From IMG/VR virus record IMGVR_UViG_3300031963_008656, positions 64,001 to 128,000 of that record: a stretch of DNA of 64,000 bases; one strand, given 5' to 3'. Of this stretch, positions 25,601 through 34,867 are shown piece after piece (within the stretch, counting starts at the first letter, position 1; each line of letters opens with the position of its first letter). Made by a program: the position numbers and the translations under genes. The notes beneath the pieces were generated by a model. That model saw nothing but the letters and a program-made list of their open reading frames with translations, made no database searches and was not told where the DNA came from. This DNA comes from a virus.

Positions 25601-27267
25601 GCAATTTGGAAAGTGGTAGTGGTTGGAATGGCCACAACATAATATGTGGTGCCAGCAGTGATTCCGCCAAAACTGGTTCCTTCAAAAACCACTTCGGCAC
25701 CAATATAAAAATCTGCTCTTGCAGTACTGTTGCAAGTTATTATGTTTGTGCCAGCTGTGGTTGCTGTGCAAATTACACTTTTTGCCCGTACCTGAATATT
25801 AAAACTGTAGGTTACTTCTGTAACACCTTGATCAGGAATAAAGCCATAATACCATCCTGAGTTTGGATCCAATGTCAATCCTGGTGGTAGTCCAAACCCT
25901 TGATTGACCGAAATGACGTAGTCAAGTTCGTCTTTGTCGTAGTCTTGTCCAATGAATCTGTATGCATAGTAATTGTCTCCTCGAGCAATGCCAAGATCGC
26001 TAGGATCATAATTCAACAAGAACGGAGCACGTTCGGGAGTTTCATCAGCAGTAACAAACACCGAGTCAGCAGTAATGTATGTGTCATCAGCCACAAGGTC
26101 TTCACGATTGTAAACAAATATAGTGAATGTTCTTATGTTGCTGGTTTTACCATCAGTGATTTCCAATGTAAATTGATAGTTACGACTCACTGCTGCACTG
26201 ATAAAGTCAAAAGGTACTGTGGCTATAGGTGTGAGGTCGTATCCTGGAGTTTCGTCTTCGTTGGGTGCAGGTGCAATATATCCTGAAATCAATCCACTGG
26301 TGCTCAGTCGCAATCCTGGCGGCAACTCACCAGCAATTTTTCTAATTATCACAGCCTCATTGTTATCAGTAGTGGTGTATTCAATTTGCAATTCAACTCT
26401 ATCGCCATCATAGTATTCACCAACCACACCGTTGATTGGAGTGCTGGTCATTGACTGGCTGATACTAACTGCGTAGGTACCAGTTCCGCCCACACCGTTG
26501 ATTAGCCCAATGATAGTGGTACCTACTTCGATGCCAGGCCCTTTGAGACTCATGCCCAGTTGCACAGTTCCAGACACCAATGAAGTAACGTTTAGTGTGG
26601 TTCCTGAAATGCTGCCAATAAAGCTCGCAGTATTATTGTCTGCAAACGCACCAGCAGGAGTCACAAACTCTGGAATATCATTGCCACTCACAGTAATTTC
26701 AAACGTTCGATCTGCAATACGGTCAGGAACTTCGATGCCGTTTACCATTTTTTCTGTATATGCTCTTAGCGTAAATTTACTGGTAACATCCTCGTTGACT
26801 TCTGTAGGAACACCTTGTAAGCTGGCAACAGCCTGCGGAACTCCAGCAATCAATCCAGTGGCACTGCATTGAACACCTGCTGGCAGTGTGCCAGCAATCA
26901 TTCTGTAGTACAATGGTTTGTACAGTCTGGCTACCAGCAAGCCAGTAGCAGTGGTCAATGCTACAGCAGTGGTGGCAGTGGCAGTGGTTGCAACAGAAAA
27001 TTGTGTTGCGCTGTTGATTGTAAAAACATAGTATTGTGCCAGTTGCGTCAACCCACCAAAACTAGTACCATTAAAAACAATAACCTGACCAACTATCATA
27101 CCAGTGGTGCTGTCGCAAGTTATGAGATTGGTAGTAGCTGTGGTAGTAGTACAAGTTATTGGGTCGCCCACTGGTGGTGTGGTTGCCCGCATGGACTGCT
27201 GGTAAAATACACCTTCGGGTATGACCCCTAGGTCGCCTGCTGGAGTGATCCAAGTTGGTTGTGCCAT
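22648..27267 (-). CDS. very large structural protein with Ig-like and repeat modules
   Basis: 1539 aa. Contains several putative-Ig (He_PIG type) repeats marked by LPxGL-x-x-x-x-x-G-x-I-x-G (TLPAGVQCSATGLIAG; ELPPGLRLSTSGLISG; LPQGLVLLPSGEIAG). Interleaved are at least four copies of an about 70-residue module with CTATTASTNVITCDST, VxFxGTxFGG, YYV and TAxG. The central and C-terminal regions (around 800-1000) are unique. Gene order between two fibre genes makes a long fibre, tail or baseplate hub-attached protein likely. No enzyme motif is seen. Confidence 0.85.
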   Translation of the reverse strand: MAQPTWITPAGDLGVIPEGVFYQQSMRATTPPVGDPITCTTTTATTNLITCDSTTGMIVGQVIVFNGTSFGGLTQLAQYYVFTINSATQFSVATTATATTAVALTTATGLLVARLYKPLYYRMIAGTLPAGVQCSATGLIAGVPQAVASLQGVPTEVNEDVTSKFTLRAYTEKMVNGIEVPDRIADRTFEITVSGNDIPEFVTPAGAFADNNTASFIGSISGTTLNVTSLVSGTVQLGMSLKGPGIEVGTTIIGLINGVGGTGTYAVSISQSMTSTPINGVVGEYYDGDRVELQIEYTTTDNNEAVIIRKIAGELPPGLRLSTSGLISGYIAPAPNEDETPGYDLTPIATVPFDFISAAVSRNYQFTLEITDGKTSNIRTFTIFVYNREDLVADDTYITADSVFVTADETPERAPFLLNYDPSDLGIARGDNYYAYRFIGQDYDKDELDYVISVNQGFGLPPGLTLDPNSGWYYGFIPDQGVTEVTYSFNIQVRAKSVICTATTAGTNIITCNSTARADFYIGAEVVFEGTSFGGITAGTTYYVVAIPTTTTFQIATSIVGSPITLSTATGELKGVPVDIPQSQLYPFTLTISGAVDAEVTWLTPSDLGSIENGSTSLLKVEAVNRGGVELLYRLKSGAFNELPQGLVLLPSGEIAGRVTFNTFAIDLGETTFDRSQSTISGTQETTWDSSFTFTVNAYAEDTEQIIYKVSEVIVNSGGIGYSSPTIEFSTPIGATAVQAEGTLTASAGAITAVTITEQGAGYTSPATFTITGAGSGANLSVVMAPTGTRDVISVFKTFTVRVIREYNKPYQNLFVLAMPPQNDRALLRQLLTNTDIFVPDYIFRPDDPNFGLSTRVKYEHAFGLAPDSFSTYVESLYLNHYWKNLVLGEISTAQAVDPVTGEVVYEVVYSKIIDNLVNASGQSVNKIVTLPYAIIDPLDGSTQLTSVYPNSLINMRDQVIDVVGQISTKLPLWMTSKQSNGRVLGFTPAWVICYAKPNRSKQIAYYLEEYFGNQLNKIDFKVDRYELDATLSRNWDTTTQDWTPQPNLTTFDRVNTTGFTDLGLVNGATELAFADVNGRTLAEINALGGIDGTTEVIIGSFPAPDAEVYLEDGSIIIFVKQEGYSGSPGSNYSDLNQAWSNNIDSFDEEGFDSAASSAVAIPGTYDYGPLVNEGYAQTCTATTASTNVITCDSTLGMTVGDKVWFTGTTFGGIDNENSNAQTEVYYVRTVSNVTASATLTGSNRITVSSSTPFAIGDEVWFSGTVFGNISRYAATGLPKPYYVVDVPTATTIVVSETLGGSALGLSSASGSMTVYYGAFTVTATAGSSTAVTLSTAAGTMTANYGNDRMSMYTVNLENTGGDIICTATTSIGNWITTGSIGLLGINYQIYFTGTLIGGISSDQLYYIVSIDASNNRFAISNVQGGPTVNLVTATGVMNAEAINYIVNLTEYTQTVTNDYVTTTQGQKYTGGTYLYRPGNAPQDLIYVKWLPLITATTVVSTETIFDQGSLQFIEPVDMYDPSDRSDKYLVFPKANILA

Positions 27268-27277
27268 ATGTTATTTC

Positions 27278-30200
27278 TTAAGCTATTTGGTCCCAAGCAG
27301 ACCCGGTCCATAATCTCAAAGCGCCAAAGCTGGTACTGTAATAAAGTTGGCCTGTAACAGGGCTTGCTGGATCGCTAGACGCAACGGGTATAATCATTCT
27401 GGATGTGGCCTGTACATTTCCACCGGTGACATTCCCAGCACTTGTCTCACCTGTGACACTTAGGCTAGTCAGTGTTCCTACAGAAGTAATATTGGGTTGT
27501 GCCGCAGTGGTCACTGTACCAGCAGTGGTAGCAGAAGTAGCAGAAGTAGCAGTGGTAGCAGATGACGCACTGGCTGCAAAAATAGCATTGGCTACTGATC
27601 CAGTAACATTAGCACCAGGAATGAAAGACAAGCCAGCGCCTGAGCCAATGAATAGAGCTGCCACTACGTTAGCAGAGGCTGAAATAGTAGTACCACTGAT
27701 TACATTGGCGCCGGTGATATTACCAGTAGCGCCTGTGGTAACAAATCCGCCACCAGTGACATTACCAGTAACGGATAAATTGGCCAATGTGCCTAATTGT
27801 GTGATGTTGGTCTGTATTGATGTAGTTAGTAATCCGCTGACCTGGGTTGCTGAAACATTATTGGCAATCACATTTCCTAACGCTGACAAGTTGCCAGATG
27901 CTGAAACACTACCGCCGGTGACAATATTGGCACCATTGATGTTGCCAGTCACTAGCAAATTATTGGTTATTTTATTAAATTGCAATCCAGATGTGGCATT
28001 GGCTGTGTTGTTGTCATTGAACAGCACAAACGTATTACCGCCAGGTGCTGTCAAATTACCTGTGACGGTAGTAGCTATAATATTACCCACAAACAACGGT
28101 GCAATAACATTGGCAGCAGCAGAAATCTGACCAGTAGCGGTGTAATTGCCACCACTGATGTTTGCAGCTGAAGTAATGTTTCCAGTAGCAGTGACCAATC
28201 CCACAGTGGTTACATTACCACCAATCACGTTGCCTGTAGAGCTAAACACGCCAGATGAATACATGCTACCACCTGTAACAATGTTGCCACCAATCACGTT
28301 GCCTGTACTTGATACTACCCCGCCGGTGTTTATGTTGCCGCCGGTGACGTTACCTGTGGATGTGATTAGTCCACCTGTGGTTAAGTTTCCACCAATCACA
28401 TTGGCTGTCACGCTGACAGTTGTGCCAGTGTGATTTGTAGCAGAAATATTTCCGCCAATGATGTTACCGGTAGCCGTGATCAACCCAGCAGTTCGTATGT
28501 TTCCTCCAGTTACGTTGCCTGTGCCAGAAATAGCGCCAGCAGCTTGCACATCACCTGTGGCGCTGACTGTGCCCTGTGCGTCAATGTTGCCCACAACTAA
28601 ATTTCCATAGTTGTTGACAGTAACAACTTCACTGGCAATAGTAACTTGAACTGCGGCAATCAATTTGTCTGCAGAATTGTCGTAACCAATAAATGCTGAT
28701 CTTTCAGCTGTGGTAAAATACCAAAGTTGTTCACCACGGTCCTTACCATCATTGGTTACCAATGGTTGATTGTTTGCAGCTCTACCAATACCAATGATTG
28801 GATCCTCAACTGCTAGAGTGGTAACATTGGTATATTCTGTGTCGCCTGACACAGTTAGGTTACCAGCAATTACTGCGTCACCGCCCACAATAAGACCCGC
28901 CGAAGTCACAACATTGGCACCATTTACATTGCCTGCGGTAGAAATATTGCCGCCAATTATGTTACCACTTATGGTAAACACATTGGAAGTCTTGTCAAAA
29001 GTCATTCCAGCACTGGCGTTGGCCAAACCATTATCATTAAAAAGAACTTGTGTGTTTGATCCAGCAACTGAAAGATTTCCAGATATGTTACCAACCACAT
29101 TGCCAATGAAATTTGGAGCAGTTATGTTACCGCTTGCTGTTACAGTTCCACCAGTAAGCAAGTTGCCACCAGTGATATTGCTCACTGCACTCAACGTGGA
29201 TCCTACCACCACACTGTTCACAATGTTTGCAGATCCCAACCCAATTATGTTGTTACCAGTGACGTCGCCTGTGGCACTAACTTGACCAGCTGTTCTTAAA
29301 TTACCGCCTGTGACGTTGCCACTTGCGGATATAATAGTGCTGGTGATGTTGTTGGTTGAGCTGATGTTGTTGCCAGTTACGTTGGCATTGGCAACTATAT
29401 TGGCGCCAGTTATGTCTCCGCTGGCAGTGATTGTGCCACCAACAGATATCAATCCAACAGTAACAAAGTTGGCGCCAATGATGTTACCTGTTGCTGATAC
29501 AGTTGCACTGGTTGACAAGTTGTTACTGGTAATATTTCCTGATCCACCAAGCGCATTGCTTACCACCAATGAATTTAAATCACCAAGCGTGGTCAAACTT
29601 GAGTTGATCACGTTAGCACTGAGTGTGGTTCCTGTAAGCAACGCAGCATTTGAACTAACGCTGATGCCTGTTAATTGACTGCCGTTACCAATGACGTATG
29701 CACCTGTAACGTTGCCTGCGGCACTGATTGTGCCAGTGGCCAACACACTACCTGACAAAATTGCACTGTCACCTATTAAATTGCCAGATGCATTCACAAT
29801 ACCAGTGTTTATGTTTTGTGAAATAATATTGCCAGATGAAGAAACTACTCCAGCTGTGGTTAGGTTCCCGCCAACCACATTTCCAGTAGCAGTGAGATTG
29901 GCCAGTGTGCCAACTGTGGTAAAACTGGCCGAAGTTACGTTGGCACTGAGTACATTTCCAGTCAATAATGCTGCATTGGCCTGGCTAACCACACCAGTAA
30001 GTTGACTGCCGTTACCAATATAAAATCCGCCGGCGCTGATGTTGCCAGTGGCACTGATTGCTGAGTTTGCTAATAATGTGCCTTTTACTGTGGCACCTGT
30101 GCCCGAAACAACCAGCACGTTTGCAACGTTGGCTGCACTCACACTAACTGTTGAATTTTCAACAATTTGAATGTTTGAAGTACCGTTAGCAATGCCCGAA

Positions 30201-30319
30201 ATACCACCAATATTGTAGAGTTCTGTAAAATTGTCATTGACAATTGTGAACGCTGTTCTCAGTGGTGATCCGGTGCCGTCGTTGGCAGTATTGCCAGTAT
30301 CAATAAATTGTTGTGCCAT
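27278..30319 (-). CDS. giant repetitive fibre protein
   Basis: 1013 aa. The start MAQQFIDTGNTANDGTG... IVNDNFTELYN is the conserved attachment domain. Residues about 80-950 are dozens of imperfect units of the form TGNVTGGNLRTAGQVSA, which predict a long beta-helical shaft; GNGSQLTGV units recur. Near 445 and 775 are two copies of a VLFNDN spacer, and residues 490-560 form a globular break. The last segment (GQLYYSTSFGALRLWTGSAW) is a typical fibre tip-capping motif. SD AGGA; TAAATA box 18 nt before the ATG. Confidence 0.9.
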   Translation of the reverse strand: MAQQFIDTGNTANDGTGSPLRTAFTIVNDNFTELYNIGGISGIANGTSNIQIVENSTVSVSAANVANVLVVSGTGATVKGTLLANSAISATGNISAGGFYIGNGSQLTGVVSQANAALLTGNVLSANVTSASFTTVGTLANLTATGNVVGGNLTTAGVVSSSGNIISQNINTGIVNASGNLIGDSAILSGSVLATGTISAAGNVTGAYVIGNGSQLTGISVSSNAALLTGTTLSANVINSSLTTLGDLNSLVVSNALGGSGNITSNNLSTSATVSATGNIIGANFVTVGLISVGGTITASGDITGANIVANANVTGNNISSTNNITSTIISASGNVTGGNLRTAGQVSATGDVTGNNIIGLGSANIVNSVVVGSTLSAVSNITGGNLLTGGTVTASGNITAPNFIGNVVGNISGNLSVAGSNTQVLFNDNGLANASAGMTFDKTSNVFTISGNIIGGNISTAGNVNGANVVTSAGLIVGGDAVIAGNLTVSGDTEYTNVTTLAVEDPIIGIGRAANNQPLVTNDGKDRGEQLWYFTTAERSAFIGYDNSADKLIAAVQVTIASEVVTVNNYGNLVVGNIDAQGTVSATGDVQAAGAISGTGNVTGGNIRTAGLITATGNIIGGNISATNHTGTTVSVTANVIGGNLTTGGLITSTGNVTGGNINTGGVVSSTGNVIGGNIVTGGSMYSSGVFSSTGNVIGGNVTTVGLVTATGNITSAANISGGNYTATGQISAAANVIAPLFVGNIIATTVTGNLTAPGGNTFVLFNDNNTANATSGLQFNKITNNLLVTGNINGANIVTGGSVSASGNLSALGNVIANNVSATQVSGLLTTSIQTNITQLGTLANLSVTGNVTGGGFVTTGATGNITGANVISGTTISASANVVAALFIGSGAGLSFIPGANVTGSVANAIFAASASSATTATSATSATTAGTVTTAAQPNITSVGTLTSLSVTGETSAGNVTGGNVQATSRMIIPVASSDPASPVTGQLYYSTSFGALRLWTGSAWDQIA
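27600..30150. repeat. coding tandem repeats of fibre shaft
   Basis: Imperfect DNA repeats of roughly 39-45 bp matching the TGNxxGGN units. Related repeat DNA occurs at 6580-6960 and 21810-22010. They follow the reading frame and vary in length and sequence, so they are protein repeats, not a CRISPR array. Confidence 0.8.
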
Positions 30320-30337
30320 AATCCAGTCCTAGTAAGC

Positions 30338-30345
30338 TATTTACC
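30338..30345 (-). promoter_or_regulatory. T4-late-type box for giant fibre gene
   Basis: GGTAAATA on the minus strand, 18 nt before ATG 30319; faces the box at 30361 across a divergent region of 68 bp. Confidence 0.55.
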
Positions 30346-30360
30346 AAAACTCTGTGCACC

Positions 30361-30368
30361 GCTAAATA
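30361..30368 (+). promoter_or_regulatory. T4-late-type box for plus-strand fibre operon
   Basis: GCTAAATA, 19 nt before ATG 30388, followed by SD CGGAG. Confidence 0.55.
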
Positions 30369-30387
30369 CACCAGCTCGGAGTAAACA

Positions 30388-32655
30388 ATGTCATATATCA
30401 TCAATAACAGCAGAGGACAAACAATTGCTGTGGTCCCAGACGGCACTATTAACACCACTAGCACTAGTTTGAATCTAGTAGGTCGTGCTGTGTCTAGTTA
30501 TGGCACGGCAGAAAACGAAAACTATGTGTTTTTGTTGGAAAACTTTGCCAATGATACTGGACCATTGCAACCAATTTTAGGACAACTTTGGTACAATTCC
30601 AGTACTGATGTTATTTCTGTATACAGTTCTGGCAATACTTTCACTGCATTGGCCAGCCAAGATTATGTGCAAGCTCAAAAAATCAGTCCTGCTTTTACTG
30701 GAGTTCCCACAGCACCCACAGCCGCTGCCGGCACAGCCAACACACAATTAGCAACCACTGCATTTGTTTCCAACAGTCCACAATTAAGTGGCGTGCCCAC
30801 TGCTCCTACTGCTGCGGCTGGCACAGCAACCACACAGATTGCAACCACAGCATTTGTTTCCAACAGTCCACAATTGAGTGGTGTGCCCACAGCACCCACT
30901 GCCTCATCGGGTACAGCAACCACACAGATTGCAACCACAGCATTTGTAACTGCTGGACCAGCCTTTGCAGGCATACCCACTGCACCAACACCAGCAAATG
31001 TGTCTAACAACACTCAATTGGCTACCACTGAGTTTGTGCAAAATCAAAAAGACAGTCCAGCGTTGGTTGGGATTCCCACTGCGCCTACCGCAGCCGCTGG
31101 AACCAACACTTCGCAGTTGGCCACTACTGCTTTTGTTCAAGGCGAAAAAGTAAGTCCAGCATTTTTGGGAGTGCCCACAGCACCAACCGCAGTGGTAGGC
31201 ACAGCCAACACTCAATTGGCCACCACTGGGTTTGTTTACAGTGTAACTGGTAACTTGGGAACAGCCAGTCAGCAAAATGCCAACGCTATTGCAATCACTG
31301 GTGGAACAATAACAGGTATCACTCCACTGGCTATTATTGATGGCGGCACCGGCGGAAACACTGCTGCCACAGCTAGATCCAGTTTAGGACTTGGATCAGT
31401 ATCACAACAAGATGCCAACGCAGTTGCAATTTCAGGTGGCGAGATAACTGGCATTATTGACTTGGCAGTGGCCGATGGCGGCACTGGGGCAAGTACCGCA
31501 GCTGGCGCCAGAACCAATTTGGGACTAGGAACAATATCCACACAAAATTCCACTGCTGTAAACATCACAGGTGGTACAATTACAGGCATCACTCCATTGG
31601 CCATAAGTGCAGGTGGTACTGGGGGATTCGACGTTGTTTCTGCTAGAGACAATCTTGGACTTGGTACTATTGCTATTCAGCAGTCCAATGCAGTTGCAAT
31701 CACTGGTGGTGCAATTGAAGGTGTAACCATACAAAGTTTAGCAACACCATTGCCTATTGCCAGCGGCGGAACTGGTGCAACCAGTAATGTTAATGCTCGA
31801 ATTAATCTGGGTCTTAACAGCATGGCCACACAGGCTTCTGACAATGTCACTATTACTGGTGGTCAAATAAGCGGTATCAGTGCTATTGCAATTGTATCTG
31901 GCGGAACTGGCGCAACCACTGAGGTGCAAGCCAGAACCAATTTGGGCCTTGGTACCATGGCCACTCAAAATTCGTCAAACATCACCATCACTGGCGGTAC
32001 CATCACAGGCATCACTCCGTTGTCAATTGCACAAGGTGGCACCGGTGCATCAGACTCGGCCGGCGCTAGAAGTAATTTGGGATTGGAAACTGGTGCTACC
32101 ACAAACGTAGGCACCATGGCCACTCAAAATGCCAATGCAGTAACTATTGAAGGCGGTTCTATTACTGGTATCACTCCATTGACAATTCCCAATGGCGGTA
32201 CCGGAGCGTCCACAGCAGGCAATGCTAGAGCAGCTCTTGGCATTCCTGATTTCCCACTGTCTCTTCTAAATGGTGGTACAGGTGCCACCACTGCGGCCGG
32301 TGCAAGAACTGCATTGCAGTTAGAGTCTGGCGCTACTACTACAGTAGGGACAATGGCCACTCAAAATGCCAATAGTGTGGCCATCACTGGCGGCTACATA
32401 ACTACATTGACTGCACCAATACCTATCGAATCTGGTGGAACAAATGGAGCCACAGCAGCAGCCGCAAGAACAAGTCTAGGGGTTCCTCCATTAACTAGAG
32501 CTATCAATACAGGCAATGGGCTGGCTGGAGGCGGCAACTTGGCATCTGATCTCACACTCAGTATTGCAACAAACAGCAATGGCTATGGTGTAAGATACAT
32601 TTCGTTTGATCTTCCAACTGGTGGTAATGACGGCGACGTTTGGTATCAAATTTAA
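30388..32655 (+). CDS. tail-fibre protein with two repeat families
   Basis: 755 aa. Residues 1-90 are an attachment domain (NNSRGQTIAVVPDGTIN, GPLQPILGQLWYNSST). Residues 95-290 hold six copies of a 23-24-residue unit GVPTAPTAAAGTxxTQLATTAFV, a known phage fibre repeat. Residues 300-700 hold ITGGTITGITPLAI-x-x-GGTGATTA and LGLGTMATQN units. The end (YISFDLPTGGNDGDVWYQI) is a usual fibre terminus. First of three plus-strand genes diverging from the giant fibre. Confidence 0.92.
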   Translation: MSYIINNSRGQTIAVVPDGTINTTSTSLNLVGRAVSSYGTAENENYVFLLENFANDTGPLQPILGQLWYNSSTDVISVYSSGNTFTALASQDYVQAQKISPAFTGVPTAPTAAAGTANTQLATTAFVSNSPQLSGVPTAPTAAAGTATTQIATTAFVSNSPQLSGVPTAPTASSGTATTQIATTAFVTAGPAFAGIPTAPTPANVSNNTQLATTEFVQNQKDSPALVGIPTAPTAAAGTNTSQLATTAFVQGEKVSPAFLGVPTAPTAVVGTANTQLATTGFVYSVTGNLGTASQQNANAIAITGGTITGITPLAIIDGGTGGNTAATARSSLGLGSVSQQDANAVAISGGEITGIIDLAVADGGTGASTAAGARTNLGLGTISTQNSTAVNITGGTITGITPLAISAGGTGGFDVVSARDNLGLGTIAIQQSNAVAITGGAIEGVTIQSLATPLPIASGGTGATSNVNARINLGLNSMATQASDNVTITGGQISGISAIAIVSGGTGATTEVQARTNLGLGTMATQNSSNITITGGTITGITPLSIAQGGTGASDSAGARSNLGLETGATTNVGTMATQNANAVTIEGGSITGITPLTIPNGGTGASTAGNARAALGIPDFPLSLLNGGTGATTAAGARTALQLESGATTTVGTMATQNANSVAITGGYITTLTAPIPIESGGTNGATAAAARTSLGVPPLTRAINTGNGLAGGGNLASDLTLSIATNSNGYGVRYISFDLPTGGNDGDVWYQI

Positions 32656-32658
32656 TAT

Positions 32659-34866
32659 ATGGCAGAAGTAATAAGAGAAGCAGGGTACACTGGGTTTGTC
32701 CAGAGATTGACCTGGGTGCATGGCAACGCTGTGCCTGTGACTGCATACTTGTGGGGCGGTGGTGGTGCAGGCGGCGCTAGGGCGCCAACTGGGTCATTTA
32801 CAACCAGTTATCAAGGCGATATTCAGCAGGATCCTTGGTTTGGTCCACTGATACCAAATAAATCTGGTTATTATGAACTTGGTTATAACGTTTTTAACGA
32901 AGGACCAGAAACCTATTACCCAATAGCATGGGTTGTGGTAATAAATGGAATTATAGTTTATGGTTCTCCAGTTCCGCCACCGCCACCTGCACCAAATCCA
33001 GCCAGACTTAATAATCCACCACCCACAATCCTGGCTAACCCAACAACGTTTCAAGGCGTAACAATATACACACAAAATGGAGTACAGTCTCCGTATTTTG
33101 TGAAAGTTTACGATTTTGATTATACCACGTACACAAGTGGCGCAGCAGTAGGCGGCACCGGCGGCGGCGGTGCGTATGCACAGGTTAATTTTACCATCAA
33201 CGAAGGTGACATACTTGATGTTGCAGTAGGACAAGGTGGTGGTGCCGGCGGCGTCACTGCATTGGCCTCTGGAATAACACCAGGCGGCGAAGCTGGTGCT
33301 GGTTTACTTACATCGAGTCTTTTTAACACTGTTACTAACACTGCCTCCCCACCTGTTTATCGTGAATTCAGTCCGACCTACTGCACATTTTTAAACAATT
33401 ACGGAGTTTGGGTAGACCCGCCTTCGGCATCAGTGTTTGACAGAACATATACCGTGGCATTTCCGTCGACTGGCAACTATCAATTTACCATATGCTCTAA
33501 TGGACGAGCAGATTTTTATGTAGATGGTGAATTTGCGGCATTCAGTTATGATCCACAAATTCCCTGGACTGTGGGAGTTATTGTTACAGCTGGCAATAGA
33601 ACTATTAGAATAGTGTCAACTGCTGCTACCGGCAAACGAGGCGCCGTTGCATTAGTTATTGGATCTGGTGTTAATTATGCCGGTGCCCGGGGCGGTGATG
33701 GAATAGCAGGTGGTGGCGGAGCCGGGGGTGGCGGCGGCGCTACAATAATTTTAAAGAATGATGTGATAATTGGTGCAGCCGGTGGCGGAGGCGGAGGCGG
33801 AGCTGGTGGTATCACCAGTGCAGGTGCTAGTGCTCCGGGCGCACGCGGTCAGAATGCCGCAGGATTTTTTGCTGGTCAAAATGGCACCAGCAGAGTGTAT
33901 TATAATGGCGGTGGCTGCGGCGGAGGCGGTGGCGGCATCACAGGTGGCCGTGGTGGTGCATCCCCAGGTGCAGGCGGCGACGGCGGCACATCAGGATCAT
34001 TTGGTGGCAGCACTGGAATTGAAGTGCAAAATCCTTCGGGTAGAACTCCTGGTGGCACAACCAACATTTATTATCGAGCAGGTGTTGCATTAGGTGGACA
34101 GTCTCAAGCCGTTGTTGGCAATCTTGAAGGAAATGGCAGAAACGGCTATGCGGTATTTGTGTTTGAAGTGCCGGACATACATGTAAAAACTGCTGGCACA
34201 TGGAATCCAGTGACCAAAACTTTTGTAAAATATACTGGACTATGGCGCTTGGCTAAGAAAAAATTTATAAAAATAAACGGCGAATGGGTACCAACAATTG
34301 CATCAACCAGTCCGGTGTTTGCAAATTATCTTGGCCTTGGAACAAATCCATTGCCAGCAGATTTTGAAGAATTACCACCACCTCCTCCACCAAGTGGCGG
34401 CGGAGATGGGTATGGCGGTTGGGACGGTGGTGGAGGAGGTGGTGGTGGCAAAGTGATCTGTACAGCACTGTACGAACTTGGCTACATGGAAAAAGAAATA
34501 TTTGAATACGACCAAGCCTATGGTTTATGGTTGTATCAAAATGATTTTGTGTCTTATCGTGGCTACAGAGCCTGGGCTGATGTACTTGTACAATATGTCA
34601 AAGGGCAAGGTCGACCCATGTTGCCTAAATTGTTATTCTGGAAAACCGCTGATGAACAACAACGATTGAGTCAGCAGTTGGCCATATCACTAGCACGAGT
34701 CATCGGTGGCGCATTCTCTAAAGAAATTGCTCGACGTGCTGGGCACAACATTCCATTCAGCATTGGAGGATGGGCATGTGTGACTGTGGGTCTTGCAGTT
34801 AACAAAGCCATTGGTTATATTGTAAAGAAAATTAAAAAGACCAGTACTATTGATTACAAGGAATAA
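32659..34866 (+). CDS. glycine-rich adhesin-like protein with PA14-like domain
   Basis: 735 aa. An N-terminal WVHGNAVPVTAYLWGGGGAGG segment is followed by a domain of the glycine-rich fibre kind. Around 255-330 a PA14-like jelly roll is suggested (YTVAFPSTGNYQFTICSNGR, FYVDGEFAAF). Residues about 350-480 are poly-Gly stretches (GGGGAGGGGG, GGGGGGGAGG), as in polyglycine-sandwich adhesins such as gp38 of T4-like phages. The last 150 residues are compact and helical, with a LGYMEKEIFEYD segment. Starts 3 nt after the fibre gene; probably the receptor-binding partner. Confidence 0.8.
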   Translation: MAEVIREAGYTGFVQRLTWVHGNAVPVTAYLWGGGGAGGARAPTGSFTTSYQGDIQQDPWFGPLIPNKSGYYELGYNVFNEGPETYYPIAWVVVINGIIVYGSPVPPPPPAPNPARLNNPPPTILANPTTFQGVTIYTQNGVQSPYFVKVYDFDYTTYTSGAAVGGTGGGGAYAQVNFTINEGDILDVAVGQGGGAGGVTALASGITPGGEAGAGLLTSSLFNTVTNTASPPVYREFSPTYCTFLNNYGVWVDPPSASVFDRTYTVAFPSTGNYQFTICSNGRADFYVDGEFAAFSYDPQIPWTVGVIVTAGNRTIRIVSTAATGKRGAVALVIGSGVNYAGARGGDGIAGGGGAGGGGGATIILKNDVIIGAAGGGGGGGAGGITSAGASAPGARGQNAAGFFAGQNGTSRVYYNGGGCGGGGGGITGGRGGASPGAGGDGGTSGSFGGSTGIEVQNPSGRTPGGTTNIYYRAGVALGGQSQAVVGNLEGNGRNGYAVFVFEVPDIHVKTAGTWNPVTKTFVKYTGLWRLAKKKFIKINGEWVPTIASTSPVFANYLGLGTNPLPADFEELPPPPPPSGGGDGYGGWDGGGGGGGGKVICTALYELGYMEKEIFEYDQAYGLWLYQNDFVSYRGYRAWADVLVQYVKGQGRPMLPKLLFWKTADEQQRLSQQLAISLARVIGGAFSKEIARRAGHNIPFSIGGWACVTVGLAVNKAIGYIVKKIKKTSTIDYKE

Positions 34867-34867
34867 T

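Noticed and set aside
27405-30005. Long plus-strand frames opposite the giant fibre gene
   Set aside because: They are mirror frames of repetitive DNA, low-complexity Val/Pro/Thr, with no RBS; the minus frame has a proper start, SD and fibre domains.
27600-30150. CRISPR-like repeated DNA
   Set aside because: Repeats vary in length and sequence, follow the reading frame and encode a fibre shaft; no constant spacer size.
33770-34093. Alternative frame in the polyglycine region
   Set aside because: Shadow of the Gly-codon repeats of the adhesin gene.
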